Of a stretch of 64,000 nt of DNA, positions 25,049-35,427 are shown piece by piece. The notes under the pieces are model-generated. The model saw nothing but the letters and a program-made list of their open reading frames with translations, made no database searches and was not told where the DNA came from. Every line of letters starts with the position of its first letter. The stretch's first letter is position 1. The DNA comes from Ehretia macrophylla (Eukaryota; Streptophyta; Magnoliopsida; Boraginales; Ehretiaceae): contig CM075772.1 of NCBI GenBank assembly GCA_037974665.1, forward strand, positions 35,379,052 to 35,443,051, in the 5' to 3' direction. The position numbers and the translations under genes were made by a program.

Positions 25049-27491
25049 TGTGAAACCCCACTTTCTTGCTTATCTCGTTTTACGTGTTTTACCTCGTTTT
25101 ACGTGCATATAACCTGTTTATGTGCTATAGGACCTAGAAAGTTATAATTTTGATTTCAATACTTCTAATACGTGCTAAATGTGCATTCATGAAATTTTCA
25201 TCAAAATCGGAGTCAGAAATTTTATCGTCGATTTTCAGTGAATAGTGTTTTTTTGAAACACGTCCGCTATAATTTTGAAACTGGTCTTTTTAACCCTTCT
25301 AGACCTAGTCCACGGACTTTAATAGACCTGTGTTTGATGAAAACGGTTTTAAAATCGGCTTAAGAATTTATTAGGGTTTTTACACCGACTTTTGCAAAAA
25401 TCGAGTTTTAAGCCGACTCGGGTGGAATTCTTTGAATGTAAAACTTCTTGTCACCTAAAAATAACTCACTTGAGATATCTTGGGGGTTGCATAATTAATT
25501 TTAACTTGGTGATCACTAAAATGCAATTAAAGACATTAAAAACACAAAATTACCTATTAAAATAACTTTGACTTTAATTAAATATTTGACCATTTAAGCT
25601 TATGTCCTCAACACACACTCACACAACACAAAAACACCACCACACACACACACATTGCCGAGAGGAAGAGGAGAGAAAAGAGAAGAGAAAAACTTAGCTT
25701 TTCAATCCAATTTTTCAAAGAAAAACCTAGTTTTTGTCCGTGAAACTTCGCACCGACTTGGATTCTGCTTGTTGGGCACGCATTGCACGCATTCCTAGGC
25801 TTATATCGCATCTAAGGTGAGAGAAAAATTCTAGATCTCAAAATGTCATTTTTGTGTTTTTGCGTATAAATGAAGATTGAACCGTTAGAATTGAAATCTG
25901 ATGATAGATTATTGCTCCTTGCATGCTAGGGATCATTATATACTAATACTACGAGTTTCTGTCGGATATAGCATAATTTTTATTTTCCGGGTATTTAATT
26001 TTGATTAAAATGTTCAAAGTTGATTTAATTGAGTTGTGTTGCTCGAAATCGATTGCCGTCGATTTCTAAATACTTGATAATTACGTGTTAGCGCTGTTGT
26101 AATGCCGAATTTTCGATTACATTGTTTGTGTGGAAATCCGGAAAATCCAGCCATGACGTCATAGAGTTTTAGGGTTATCGGGCATGTTTTGGAGGTGTTA
26201 TGGTGGATTTCCGAGAGGGCTAATGTAGTAGGTTGAATGGGTGAGTGATAGGAACTGATTTGGCAATGTTTGGATTAGTAGATTGTAAGTTATGAATTTT
26301 AGAAGTTAGGTTGTCATTCTTTAATTTCTTGAACGATGCCTTAGATGGTTGGGTAGTGTTCGAGTGATGAATGGTGAGTTGTTGTTGAGTAATTTAGAGT
26401 TTAATTATGAATATTATGCATGTCCGGTTAGATGGCCTACTTTGTCATCTAACTACGTTGTTTGATGTTTAATTTAATATTGATGTTATATTGATGTTAT
26501 ATTGATGTTATTGATTGATGATTATTGAATGCGGGAATCGGGCACTCTTGTTGCTGATCTCCCAATTGATTGATCGATATATGCTTGCATGATGATTGAT
26601 GAAAATGGAGCCTTGGTATGTGTGTGCCACCTCTCGGGCAGCGTCGGGCTGTCGGGTTGAAACCGGCATGACTGCCATAGGCTACCCCCAGCTCGCATGA
26701 CGGAGATGTCATGGAGGGAAGGGGATAGTGAGGTACCTCGGGTGCGTGAGTAATGGGGAGTTATAAGAAGAACGGTTGAGATCGTGATGGCGTTTGGAGC
26801 TACACCAAATAGAGTATCCTTATTGAATGGTCATATAGTTATGTGATGATAGCTTTATTTATGTTATTATTGTTGTTGTGTGTTTACTTGCTCAAAGGAC
26901 TAAATCCAAGGAGCGTAGTGAATACTGTCGAGATCTATCGGATCCTCACTGGGCTTATGTATATAAGCTCACTCTCTATTAATGCATGTTTCAGGTGTAC
27001 TTTCACAAGATTACGGGTACGTGCCTCCTGAAGAGGAGAATGTGGAAAATGTGCCTTTTGTGGATGAGTCATATGTTCCCGAGTCTTATCTATGACTTTA
27101 TGTCGTTAAATGTCTTGTATATTAGTCTAATAGACTTTATATGCTTTACGGTTCTTAATGTAATAGATATTGAAAAGATGATGAACCTAATGATGTTAAC
27201 TTAGCGGTTTCCTTTTGTCGATGGTTAAATTGTAGTTGTGTCTCAACTTACTTTTGAATTGTATGATAAAGTTGAGGTATTGTATGTCATGTTGGAACGG
27301 AGGCGTATAACGAAGATGTTTTATTGTATATATGGTTGTGTTGTATGTTGTTGTTGTATTGAGGAATTACGGGATGTATGATGTTTAATGAGGTTGGTTT
27401 AGAACCTCGGAAATCCGTTTACTGTCGTTATGCCGCCGAAATTCCGTTGCGTCCTGACTGATCGTAGGTGGGGTCGAGTTGGGGCGTGACA
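25049..27491 (+). repeat. A 5' LTR
   Basis: TGTGAAACCCC...GGGGCGTGACA. Shows donor-like CTAAG|GTGAGAG at 25812-25823, a simple-repeat tract near 26480, hairpin arms GGGCTTAT/ATAAGCTC at 26951-26970 and acceptor-like GTTTCAG ending at 26994. A short acidic frame then runs from about 27009 to a TGA near 27094. Shared with C and with 1-1204. Confidence 0.96.
26951..26970 (+). promoter_or_regulatory. Conserved LTR hairpin, family A example
   Basis: Arms GGGCTTAT and ATAAGCTC, flanked by CCTCACT and ACTCTC and followed 24 bases later by GTTTCAG. Equivalent hairpins lie at 752-771, 34388-34407, 57195-57215 (A/C type); 2411-2428, 9606-9623, 18551-18568, 38062-38079 (B type); 45618-45634 (E); and 57974-57994 and 60383-60407 (D2). 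Function is unknown. Confidence 0.7.
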
Positions 27492-27498
27492 GTTTAAG

Positions 27499-27510
27499 TG
27501 GTATCAGAGC
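27499..27510 (+). other. Primer binding site, tRNA-iMet type (A)
   Basis: TGGTATCAGAGC seven bases after the 5' LTR end. The leader 27511-27761 is T-rich and contains no other recognisable feature. Confidence 0.93.
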
Positions 27511-27761
27511 TCATGTTAGTTGTCAGCCGGGGTATTCTCGGAATGTGGGTAATGGTCTTAGCATGAAATATGTATGAAAGGAAAGAAAAATGAAATATGT
27601 ATTGGTATGATTAATCGATTAAGTGATTATGTGATTTAAGTGCTTATGTGATTATGTGATCAATTTGTTTATGTGTTTTATATGAGTTTGTTATTTATGT
27701 GTTAATAGTTGTTTATAACCTGTCTACGTGCTATAACTGTGCTAACTCTTTGATTAGTAGA

Positions 27762-30700
27762 ATGGCCGGTCGACCGAGAACCAGAGGTAGGCCTGAGTTG
27801 ACTGATGAGACTCCGAGTAATGTGGCACCGGGCCGTGACGGGGGTGATGACCGATTTGGAGCCGCTATGGAGCGGATTGCAGAGTTAGTGGCTAGTCAGG
27901 CACAGTTATTAGCAGGGCAGGCTGCCCAGAATCAGGCTATGCAGGCTCAGCTTCTGAATATTCAGGGTGGTAACCACGGGCGTGGTACCCTGAAGGACTT
28001 TTTAGGATATCACCCACCGAGATTTCAGGGGGAGCCGGATGATAGGAAGGCGGAGGTTTGGATTAGCAAGTTGGAGAAGATTTATGATCCACTTGGCTAT
28101 ACTGATGAGCAGAAAGTCTCTTTTGCCGTGTATTTGTTAGATGACGAGGCAGAGGAGTGGTGGCGCACGGTAAGGACTAGTTGGGCGGCACAGGGTATTC
28201 CTTATATTTGGGGTACCTTTCTGATGGCTTTCCGGGCAAAGTATGTCCCGAGGATTTGCAGGGAACGGAGAGAGGCCGAGTTTCTAGCCTTGGTCCAGGG
28301 AGATGCTACAGTGGCTCAATACGAGGCCACATTTACTCGATTGTCCCGGTATGCACCGGAGTATGTGGTAGACGAGGAGCGGAGGACTCGCAGGTTTATG
28401 TTAGGGTTGCGGCCCGAGATTCAGGATGTGATGGCTCTGAATCGTTATGATATTTTCACTGAGGCTTTTGATGCAGCTTCTAGATTGGAGAAGAGGAAAG
28501 GGGATCAGATTGTCTCCAGTCAGCCTAGTAAGAGGCCGTATCAGCCACCGGGCCAGCAGGTTTTATATAGGCCTCCAGTACAGCAGGTTGTCTACAGGCC
28601 ACCTGCCCAGCAGGGTTCTTTTAGGCCACAGAGTCAGCAGAGTTATTATCGGTCTCAGTTTCAGCAGAGGCCATATCAGGTTCAGACTCAGTTTAGGCCA
28701 GCCCAGTCTCAGGGTCAGTACAGGCCTAGTGTGGTGAGACCTCAGCAGCAGGCTGTATCAGCTGCTTCTTCAGCTTCTGGTTATTCTAGGGGCAGTGCTA
28801 GTGCCACATCATCGCAGTGTAGTTACTGCAAGCGCTCAGGGCATGTAGAGTCCGACTGCAGGGTAAAGGCAGGGACATGTTTGGGTTGTGGTAGCATCGA
28901 TCATAGGGTGAGGGATTGCCCTAAGTATGCGAGGACTGAGGGTCGGGCAGCGACTCAGGGTTATCAGGGTAGGCCTACGGGCAGTGTACCACAGCAGCAG
29001 CGGGTTCAGGCTCGGGCTTATGCAGTTGACTTAGAGGAGATGCCTGAGGAGACTGCAGTTGTGGAAGGTAACTTTCTTATACTTGATCAACTTGTTAAAG
29101 TGTTGATTGATTCTGGTGCTACGCATTCTTTCATTACTCCTGCTTGTGTGCAACGTGTTAAATTGCAACCTGAAAGATTGCCTTATGTGGTTGAAATTAG
29201 TACCTCTTTGACTGATAAGTATGTTACTGGCCTAGTATGTAAGGATTGTTTAATACATGTTAAGGGGCATAATTTTCCTTCGGACCTTATTTTATTTCCT
29301 ATCCGGGGGTATGATGTTATCTTGGGTATGGATTGGCTTTCTAAGTATGATGCCCAGTTGAACTGTAGAACCAAGGTAGTACAGTTTCGTTTGCCAGATC
29401 AGCCAGTAGTTGAGGTAGCGGGTAACCGGGGTGCTAAGACGAGTTTTGTTATCTCAGCAACTAAAGCCGTTAAGTTGGTGAGTAAAGGGTGTTCGGGTTA
29501 TCTAGCTTATTTGATCAACAAGCCATCTGTTAAGCTACAGCTTGAGGAAGTCCCTATTATCCGGGAATATCCTAATGTATTTCCCGAGGAGTTGCCAGGA
29601 TTGCCGCCAGAGAGGGATATCGAGTTTGTGATTAATCTTGTTCCCGGTACTCAACCTATTTCTAAATCGGCGTACCGGATGGCACCAGCTGAGTTGAAGG
29701 AGTTGAAGACTCAGTTACAGGAGTTGTTGGAGAAAGGATTTATTCAGCAGAGTTCTTCACCTTGGGGAGCTCCTGTTTTGTTTGTGAAGAAGAAGGATGG
29801 TACCTTGAGATTATGTATTGATTACCGTGGCTTGAATCAAGTGACTATCAAGAATAAATATCCTTTGCCACTGATTGATGAGTTGTTTGATCAACTTCAG
29901 GGAGCCAAAGTCTACTCTAAGTTTGATTTGAGGCAGGGGTATTATCAGCTTCGGATTCGCTCGGAGGATGTTCCGAAGTCTGCCTTCAGGACTCGGTACG
30001 GGCATTATGAGTTTGTTGTTATGCCCTTTGGTTTGACTAATGCACCGGCAGCATTCATGGATCTTATGCATCGAGTCTTTCAGCCGTACTTGGATCAGTT
30101 CGTGGTGATTTTTATTGATGATATCTTGGTCTATTCTAAATCTGAATTGGAGCACGAGCAACATCTACGGCTTGTATTAGAGAAGTTGCAGGAGCATCAG
30201 TTGTTTGCCAAGTTCAGCAAATGTGAATTTTGGCTGCGACGGATTTCTTTTCTTGGCCATGTTATTACACAGAGTGGTATTTCTGTAGATCCCACTAAGA
30301 TTGAATCGGTGATGTCTTGGAAGCGGCCAGAGAGTGTTACTGATGTCCGTAGTTTTCTTGGCTTGGCGGGTTATTACCGTAGGTTTGTCAAGGACTTCTC
30401 AAAGATTGCGGGGCCACTATCTAAGTTGACTCAGAAACGGACTATCTTTAATTGGGACGAGAAGTGTGAGAGTGGATTTCAGGAGTTGAAAAAGAGGTTA
30501 ACTACCGCTCCAGTACTTGCTCTACCAGAGGGAACCGATAATATGGTCATTTACAGTGATGCATCCAAGGAGGGCTTGGGATGTGTTCTTATGCAGGATG
30601 GCCGAGTTATTGCCTATGCTTCTCGAAAGTTGAAGCCTTATGAGGTGAATTATCCGACTCATGATCTTGAGTTGGCAGCAGTTGTCTTTGCACTCAAGAA

Positions 30701-32585
30701 GTGGCGTCATTATCTGTGGGGCAGTAAGTTCGAGATTTTCACTGATCATAAGAGTCTTAAGTATTTATTCTCACAGAAGGAGTTGAATATGCGCCAGCGG
30801 AGGTGGATGGAGCTTCTTGGAGATTATAACTGTTCTATCAATTATCTGCCTGGTAAGGCAAATGTTGTGGCAGATGCTCTCAGCCGGAAGGCTAGTATTT
30901 CTTGTTTGGCTGTCAAGAAGTGGGAGGTTCTTGAGGAGTTTAGTTATTGGAGACCAGAGTTCACTCAGGTTGGGGTGATGTGTTCACATCTCCGTATTCA
31001 ACCTTTATTGTTGTCTCAGATCAGGGAAGCTCAGCAGCTTGATGTTAACCTTCAGAAGATCAAGGATCAGATTTCGGATGATCAGTCTGACTTTAAAGTG
31101 CATGAGGATGGTATTCTTCGGTTTCGGAACAGGGTTTGTGTTCCCGATGAACCGGGCTTGAGACGAGGTATTCTGGAGGAAGCTCATAATTCTAAATATA
31201 CTATTCATCCTGGTGGAACCAAGATGTATCGGGATTTGAAACAGCATTATTGGTGGAACAACATGAAGAGGGAGGTTGCTCAGTTTGTGTCTAGATGTTT
31301 GACTTGTCAGAGAGTGAAAGCCGAGCATCAACGACCAGCAGGTTTGCTTCAACCGTTGGCTATACCAGAGTGGAAATGGGAGCATATTACGATGGACTTC
31401 GTCACTGGTTTGCCTAGATCACCGAGGGGTAATGATGCAGTTTGGGTTGTCGTGGATCGTTTGACGAAGACAGCTCATTTTATCTCGATGAGGTTAGGAG
31501 ATGAGGTTACAAAGCTGACGGATCTTTATCTGGATCAGATTGTTAGACTTCACGGTATTCCATCTAGTATTGTCTCTGATCGAGATCCTCGATTTACTTC
31601 TCGTTTGTGGGAGAAACTTCAGGAGACTTTGGGTACTCAGTTGAACTTCAGTACAGCGTATCATCCACAGACCGACGGTCAGTCTGAGCGGACTATTCAG
31701 ATTCTGGAAGATATGCTTAGGGCTTGTGTTCTGGACTTTGGGAAGAACTGGGAGAAACATCTACCACTTGCCGAGTTTGCCTATAACAATAGTTATCAAG
31801 CTACTATTGGGATGGCACCTTTTGCAGCTCTTTACGGTCGTAAGTGCCGTTCACCTTTATATTGGGACGAGGTAGGAGAGATGAAGACTATTGATCCGAC
31901 TATCATGCCAGAACTTCTTGAGAAGATCGAGAATGTTCAGTTGATCAGGCAGAGAATGCTTACAGCGCAGAGTAGATTCAAGAGTTATGCTGATAAGCGT
32001 CGTCGAGACTTGGAGTTTGCAGTTGGAGATCGGGTTTTCTTGAGATTGTCTCCTCGAAAGGGGTTTGTTCGTTATGGTAAAGGTGGTAAGCTGAGTCCGA
32101 GATTTGTTGGGCCGTTTGAGATTACTGGCAGGGTTGGTAAGTTGGCATATCGGTTGGCTCTACCGGAAAACTTCTCTAATGTCCACGATGTGTTTCACGT
32201 GTCTAATTTGCGGAAATATAATCCGGATCCTTCTCATATTCTTGAGCCAGAGCCGTTACAGCTTCGAGAGAATTTGACTTATGACGAGCGTCCGATTCGT
32301 ATCCTAGATCAGATGGACCGAGAGTTGAGGTCGAAGAGGATTCCGATGGTTAAGGTGTTGTGGAAGCATCACGGCATTGAGGAAGCTACGTGGGAGAGAC
32401 GAGATCAGATGCAGCAGCAATACCCAGATCTTTTCCGTACATCAAGTAAGAATTTCGAGGACGAAATTTCTATAAGGGGGGGAGAATGTGAAACCCCACT
32501 TTCTTGCTTATCTCGTTTTACGTGTTTTACCTCGTTTTACGTGCATATAACCTGTTTATGTGCTATAGGACCTAGAAAGTTATAA
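27762..32585 (+). CDS. gag-pol: A Gag-Pol polyprotein, intact (1,607 aa)
   Basis: The frame is open from 27699, but the ATG at 27762 ([11 protein letters not shown]) is preferred because C starts at the same place. Residues counted from there: Gag capsid region about 65-250; Gln/Pro-rich linker about 250-350; two CCHC zinc knuckles 353-386; aspartic protease with DSGATHSF (Asp 450); reverse transcriptase with FIDD (Asp 786, 787); RNase H (first Asp 933); integrase with HHCC finger (first His 1142) and core Asp 1212, Asp 1273, Glu 1309 with 35 residues between the last two; GPF segment about 1450; chromodomain-like segment about 1514-1558. No stop or frameshift. Gag and Pol share one frame, so separation must rely on the protease. 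The frame passes through the polypurine tract and ends 99 bases inside the 3' LTR. Expected product: virus-like particle and cDNA integration machinery, with a chromatin-targeting tail as in chromoviruses. Confidence 0.96.
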   Translation: MAGRPRTRGRPELTDETPSNVAPGRDGGDDRFGAAMERIAELVASQAQLLAGQAAQNQAMQAQLLNIQGGNHGRGTLKDFLGYHPPRFQGEPDDRKAEVWISKLEKIYDPLGYTDEQKVSFAVYLLDDEAEEWWRTVRTSWAAQGIPYIWGTFLMAFRAKYVPRICRERREAEFLALVQGDATVAQYEATFTRLSRYAPEYVVDEERRTRRFMLGLRPEIQDVMALNRYDIFTEAFDAASRLEKRKGDQIVSSQPSKRPYQPPGQQVLYRPPVQQVVYRPPAQQGSFRPQSQQSYYRSQFQQRPYQVQTQFRPAQSQGQYRPSVVRPQQQAVSAASSASGYSRGSASATSSQCSYCKRSGHVESDCRVKAGTCLGCGSIDHRVRDCPKYARTEGRAATQGYQGRPTGSVPQQQRVQARAYAVDLEEMPEETAVVEGNFLILDQLVKVLIDSGATHSFITPACVQRVKLQPERLPYVVEISTSLTDKYVTGLVCKDCLIHVKGHNFPSDLILFPIRGYDVILGMDWLSKYDAQLNCRTKVVQFRLPDQPVVEVAGNRGAKTSFVISATKAVKLVSKGCSGYLAYLINKPSVKLQLEEVPIIREYPNVFPEELPGLPPERDIEFVINLVPGTQPISKSAYRMAPAELKELKTQLQELLEKGFIQQSSSPWGAPVLFVKKKDGTLRLCIDYRGLNQVTIKNKYPLPLIDELFDQLQGAKVYSKFDLRQGYYQLRIRSEDVPKSAFRTRYGHYEFVVMPFGLTNAPAAFMDLMHRVFQPYLDQFVVIFIDDILVYSKSELEHEQHLRLVLEKLQEHQLFAKFSKCEFWLRRISFLGHVITQSGISVDPTKIESVMSWKRPESVTDVRSFLGLAGYYRRFVKDFSKIAGPLSKLTQKRTIFNWDEKCESGFQELKKRLTTAPVLALPEGTDNMVIYSDASKEGLGCVLMQDGRVIAYASRKLKPYEVNYPTHDLELAAVVFALKKWRHYLWGSKFEIFTDHKSLKYLFSQKELNMRQRRWMELLGDYNCSINYLPGKANVVADALSRKASISCLAVKKWEVLEEFSYWRPEFTQVGVMCSHLRIQPLLLSQIREAQQLDVNLQKIKDQISDDQSDFKVHEDGILRFRNRVCVPDEPGLRRGILEEAHNSKYTIHPGGTKMYRDLKQHYWWNNMKREVAQFVSRCLTCQRVKAEHQRPAGLLQPLAIPEWKWEHITMDFVTGLPRSPRGNDAVWVVVDRLTKTAHFISMRLGDEVTKLTDLYLDQIVRLHGIPSSIVSDRDPRFTSRLWEKLQETLGTQLNFSTAYHPQTDGQSERTIQILEDMLRACVLDFGKNWEKHLPLAEFAYNNSYQATIGMAPFAALYGRKCRSPLYWDEVGEMKTIDPTIMPELLEKIENVQLIRQRMLTAQSRFKSYADKRRRDLEFAVGDRVFLRLSPRKGFVRYGKGGKLSPRFVGPFEITGRVGKLAYRLALPENFSNVHDVFHVSNLRKYNPDPSHILEPEPLQLRENLTYDERPIRILDQMDRELRSKRIPMVKVLWKHHGIEEATWERRDQMQQQYPDLFRTSSKNFEDEISIRGGECETPLSCLSRFTCFTSFYVHITCLCAIGPRKL
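32472..32486 (+). other. Polypurine tract (A)
   Basis: ATAAGGGGGGGAGAA-type run immediately before the 3' LTR start TGTGAAACC. It is translated as part of the polyprotein tail (RGGE). Confidence 0.9.
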
Positions 32586-34928
32586 TTTTGATTTCAATAC
32601 TTCTAATACGTGCTAAATGTGCATTCATGAAATTTTCATCAAAATCGGAGTCAGAAATTTTATCGTCGATTTTCAGTGAATAGTGTTTTTTGAAACACGT
32701 CCGCTATAATTTTGAAACTGGTCTTTTTAACCCTTCTAGACCTAGTCCACGGACTTTAATAGACCTGTGTTTGATGAAAACGGTTTTAAAATCGGCTTAA
32801 GAATTTATTAGGGTTTTTACACCGACTTTTGCAAAAATCGAGTTTTAAGCCGACTCGGGTGGAATTCTTTGAATGTAAAACTTCTTGTCACCTAAAAATA
32901 ACTCACTTGAGATATCTTGGGGGTTGCATAATTAATTTTAACTTGGTGATCACTAAAATGCAATTAAAGACATTAAAAACACAAAATTACCTATTAAAAT
33001 AACTTTGACTTTAATTAAATATTTGACCATTTAAGCTTATGTCCTCAACACACACTCACACAACACAAAAACACCACCACACACACACACATTGCCGAGA
33101 GGAAGAGGAGAGAAAAGAGAAGAGAAAAACTTAGCTTTTCAATCCAATTTTTCAAAGAAAAACCTAGTTTTTGTCCGTGAAACTTCGCACCGACTTGGAT
33201 TCTGCTTGTTGGGCACGCATTGCACGCATTCCTAGGCTTATATCGCATCTAAGGTGAGAGAAAAATTCTAGATCTCAAAATGTCATTTTTGTGTTTTTGC
33301 GTATAAATGAAGATTGAACCGTTAGAATTGAAATCTGATGATAGATTATTGCTCCTTGCATGCTAGGGATCATTATATACTAATACTACGAGTTTCTGTC
33401 GGATATAGCATAATTTTTATTTTCCGGGTATTTAATTTTGATTAAAATGTTCAAAGTTGATTTAATTGAGTTGTGTTGCTCGAAATCGATTGCCGTCGAT
33501 TTCTAAATACTTGATAATTACGTGTTAGCGCTGTTGTAATGCCGAATTTTCGATTACATTGTTTGTGTGGAAATCCGGAAAATCCAGCCATGACGTCATA
33601 GAGTTTTAGGGTTATCGGGCATGTTTTGGAGGTGTTATGGTGGATTTCCGAGAGGGCTAATGTAGTAGGTTGAATGGGTGAGTGATAGGAACTGATTTGG
33701 CAATGTTTGGATTAGTAGATTGTAAGTTATGAATTTTAGAAGTTAGGTTGTCATTCTTTAATTTCTTGAACGATGCCTTAGATGGTTGGGTAGTGTTCGA
33801 GTGATGAATGGTGAGTTGTTGTTGAGTAATTTAGAGTTTAATTATGAATATTATGCATGTCCGGTTAGATGGCCTACTTTGTCATCTAACTACGTTGTTT
33901 GATGTTTAATTTAATATTGATGTTATATTGATGTTATATTGATGTTATTGATTGATGATTATTGAATGCGGGAATCGGGCACTCTTGTTGCTGATCTCCC
34001 AATTGATTGATCGATATATGCTTGCATGATGATTGATGAAAATGGAGCCTTGGTATGTGTGTGCCACCTCTCGGGCAGCGTCGGGCTGTCGGGTTGAAAC
34101 CGGCATGACTGCCATAGGCTACCCCCAGCTCGCATGACGGAGATGTCATGGAGGGAAGGGGATAGTGAGGTACCTCGGGTGCGTGAGTAATGGGGAGTTA
34201 TAAGAAGAACGGTTGAGATCGTGATGGCGTTTGGAGCTACACCAAATAGAGTATCCTTATTGAATGGTCATATAGTTATGTGATGATAGCTTTATTTATG
34301 TTATTATTGTTGTTGTGTGTTTACTTGCTCAAAGGACTAAATCCAAGGAGCGTAGTGAATACTGTCGAGATCTATCGGATCCTCACTGGGCTTATGTATA
34401 TAAGCTCACTCTCTATTAATGCATGTTTCAGGTGTACTTTCACAAGATTACGGGGACGTGCCTCCTGAAGAGGAGAATGTGGAAAATGTGCCTTTTGTGG
34501 TTGGGTCATATGTTCCCTGGTCTTATCTAAGACTTTATGTCGTTAAATGTCTTGTATATTAGTCTAATAGCCTTTATATCCTTTACGGTTCTTAATGTAA
34601 TAGATATTGAAAAGATGATGAACCTAATGATGTTAACTTAGCGGTTTCCTTTTGTCGATGGTTAAATTGTAGTTGTGTCTCAACTTACTTTTGAATTGTA
34701 TGATAAAGTTGAGGTATTGTATGTCATGTTGGAACGGAGGCGTATAACGAAGATGTTTTATTGTATATATGGTTGTGTTGTATGTTGTTGTTGTATTGAG
34801 GAATTACGGGATGTATGATGTTTAATGAGGTTGGTTTAGAACCTCGGAAATCCGTTTACTGTCGTTATGCCGCCGAAATTCCGTTGCGTCCTGACTGATC
34901 GTAGGTGGGGTCGAGTTGGGGCGTGACA
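32487..34928 (+). repeat. A 3' LTR
   Basis: Copy of 25049-27491. Hairpin at 34388-34407. Eight substitutions against the 5' LTR all fall in the segment equivalent to 27018-27143; one T indel lies near 32690. The first 99 bases encode the C-terminal tail of the polyprotein. Confidence 0.96.
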
Positions 34929-35081
34929 TAAGCACTCCAAGTTCACATAATCATACTATAACATTTTCACTTAACAATCATACAATAACACCTTATCATT
35001 TTAGACCTTTACCCCACAGACCGAGAAACATATCCCGGCTCATGCAATACTATCGTGCTCTGATACCACCCAAAGATGTCA
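34929..35081 (-). other. B2 leader, LTR-proximal part with primer binding site
   Basis: After the TAAGC duplicate, the B2 leader resumes and matches 47005-47161 of B1. The primer site complement GCTCTGATACCA lies at 35057-35068. It ends with TGTCA (35077-35081), the first five bases of the B2 5' LTR, duplicated by the B1 insertion. Confidence 0.88.
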
Positions 35082-35427
35082 TGTCATGCCCCGACCCGAC
35101 CCCGCAAAAGGCCAAGCCCGGACCCGACACACGGACGGAGTCTCCTCTGTAACGCGGACAATCCGAAAACCCTAAAGTCAACATAGTACATACGAAAGCC
35201 ATAAAACAATTAAAACAAGCCGACTTTCTTTCAAATCATACATCCTCTTATTAACCAACTTCCCAAACCAAAATGCCATGCATACTACACAAGTATTTAT
35301 GCGACTAAACATTTAACCATTAGTATGCAATACTTTACTAGTAATATGAGTATACCTTTACAATCTTTAAACCTTTACAATAAAAACCATTAAGGTCTCA
35401 AAATAGAACTACATACAAGGCTATAGG
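35082..35427 (-). repeat. B1 3' LTR, distal piece (346 bp)
   Basis: Starts TGTCATGCCCC, equivalent to 47162-47500. Interrupted by D at ATAGG (35423-35427). Confidence 0.9.

Larger units (their letters stand above)
25049..34928 (+). mobile_element. A: complete, recent Ty3/gypsy chromovirus-type LTR retrotransposon (9,880 bp)
   Basis: 5' LTR 25049-27491 (2,443 bp), primer site 27499-27510, one uninterrupted Gag-Pol frame 27762-32585, polypurine tract 32472-32486, 3' LTR 32487-34928 (2,442 bp), perfect TAAGC target duplication. The LTRs seem identical by eye except for one T indel and eight substitutions confined to 126 bp. Everything needed for autonomous transposition is visible, so this is the youngest datable element in the window. 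It sits in the leader of B2 in opposite orientation. Confidence 0.96.

Noticed and set aside
26961..26968. TATATAAG in A/C LTRs as the core promoter TATA box
   Set aside because: The string is one arm of the hairpin and is replaced by TTGCTC-type arms in B and E, so it is not a conserved TATA box. A better candidate in C is TTATAAG at about 15299.
27699..27761. Upstream ATG at 27699 as polyprotein start
   Set aside because: The 21 extra residues are not Gag-like. C and A agree on the later ATG followed by GRPRTRGRP.
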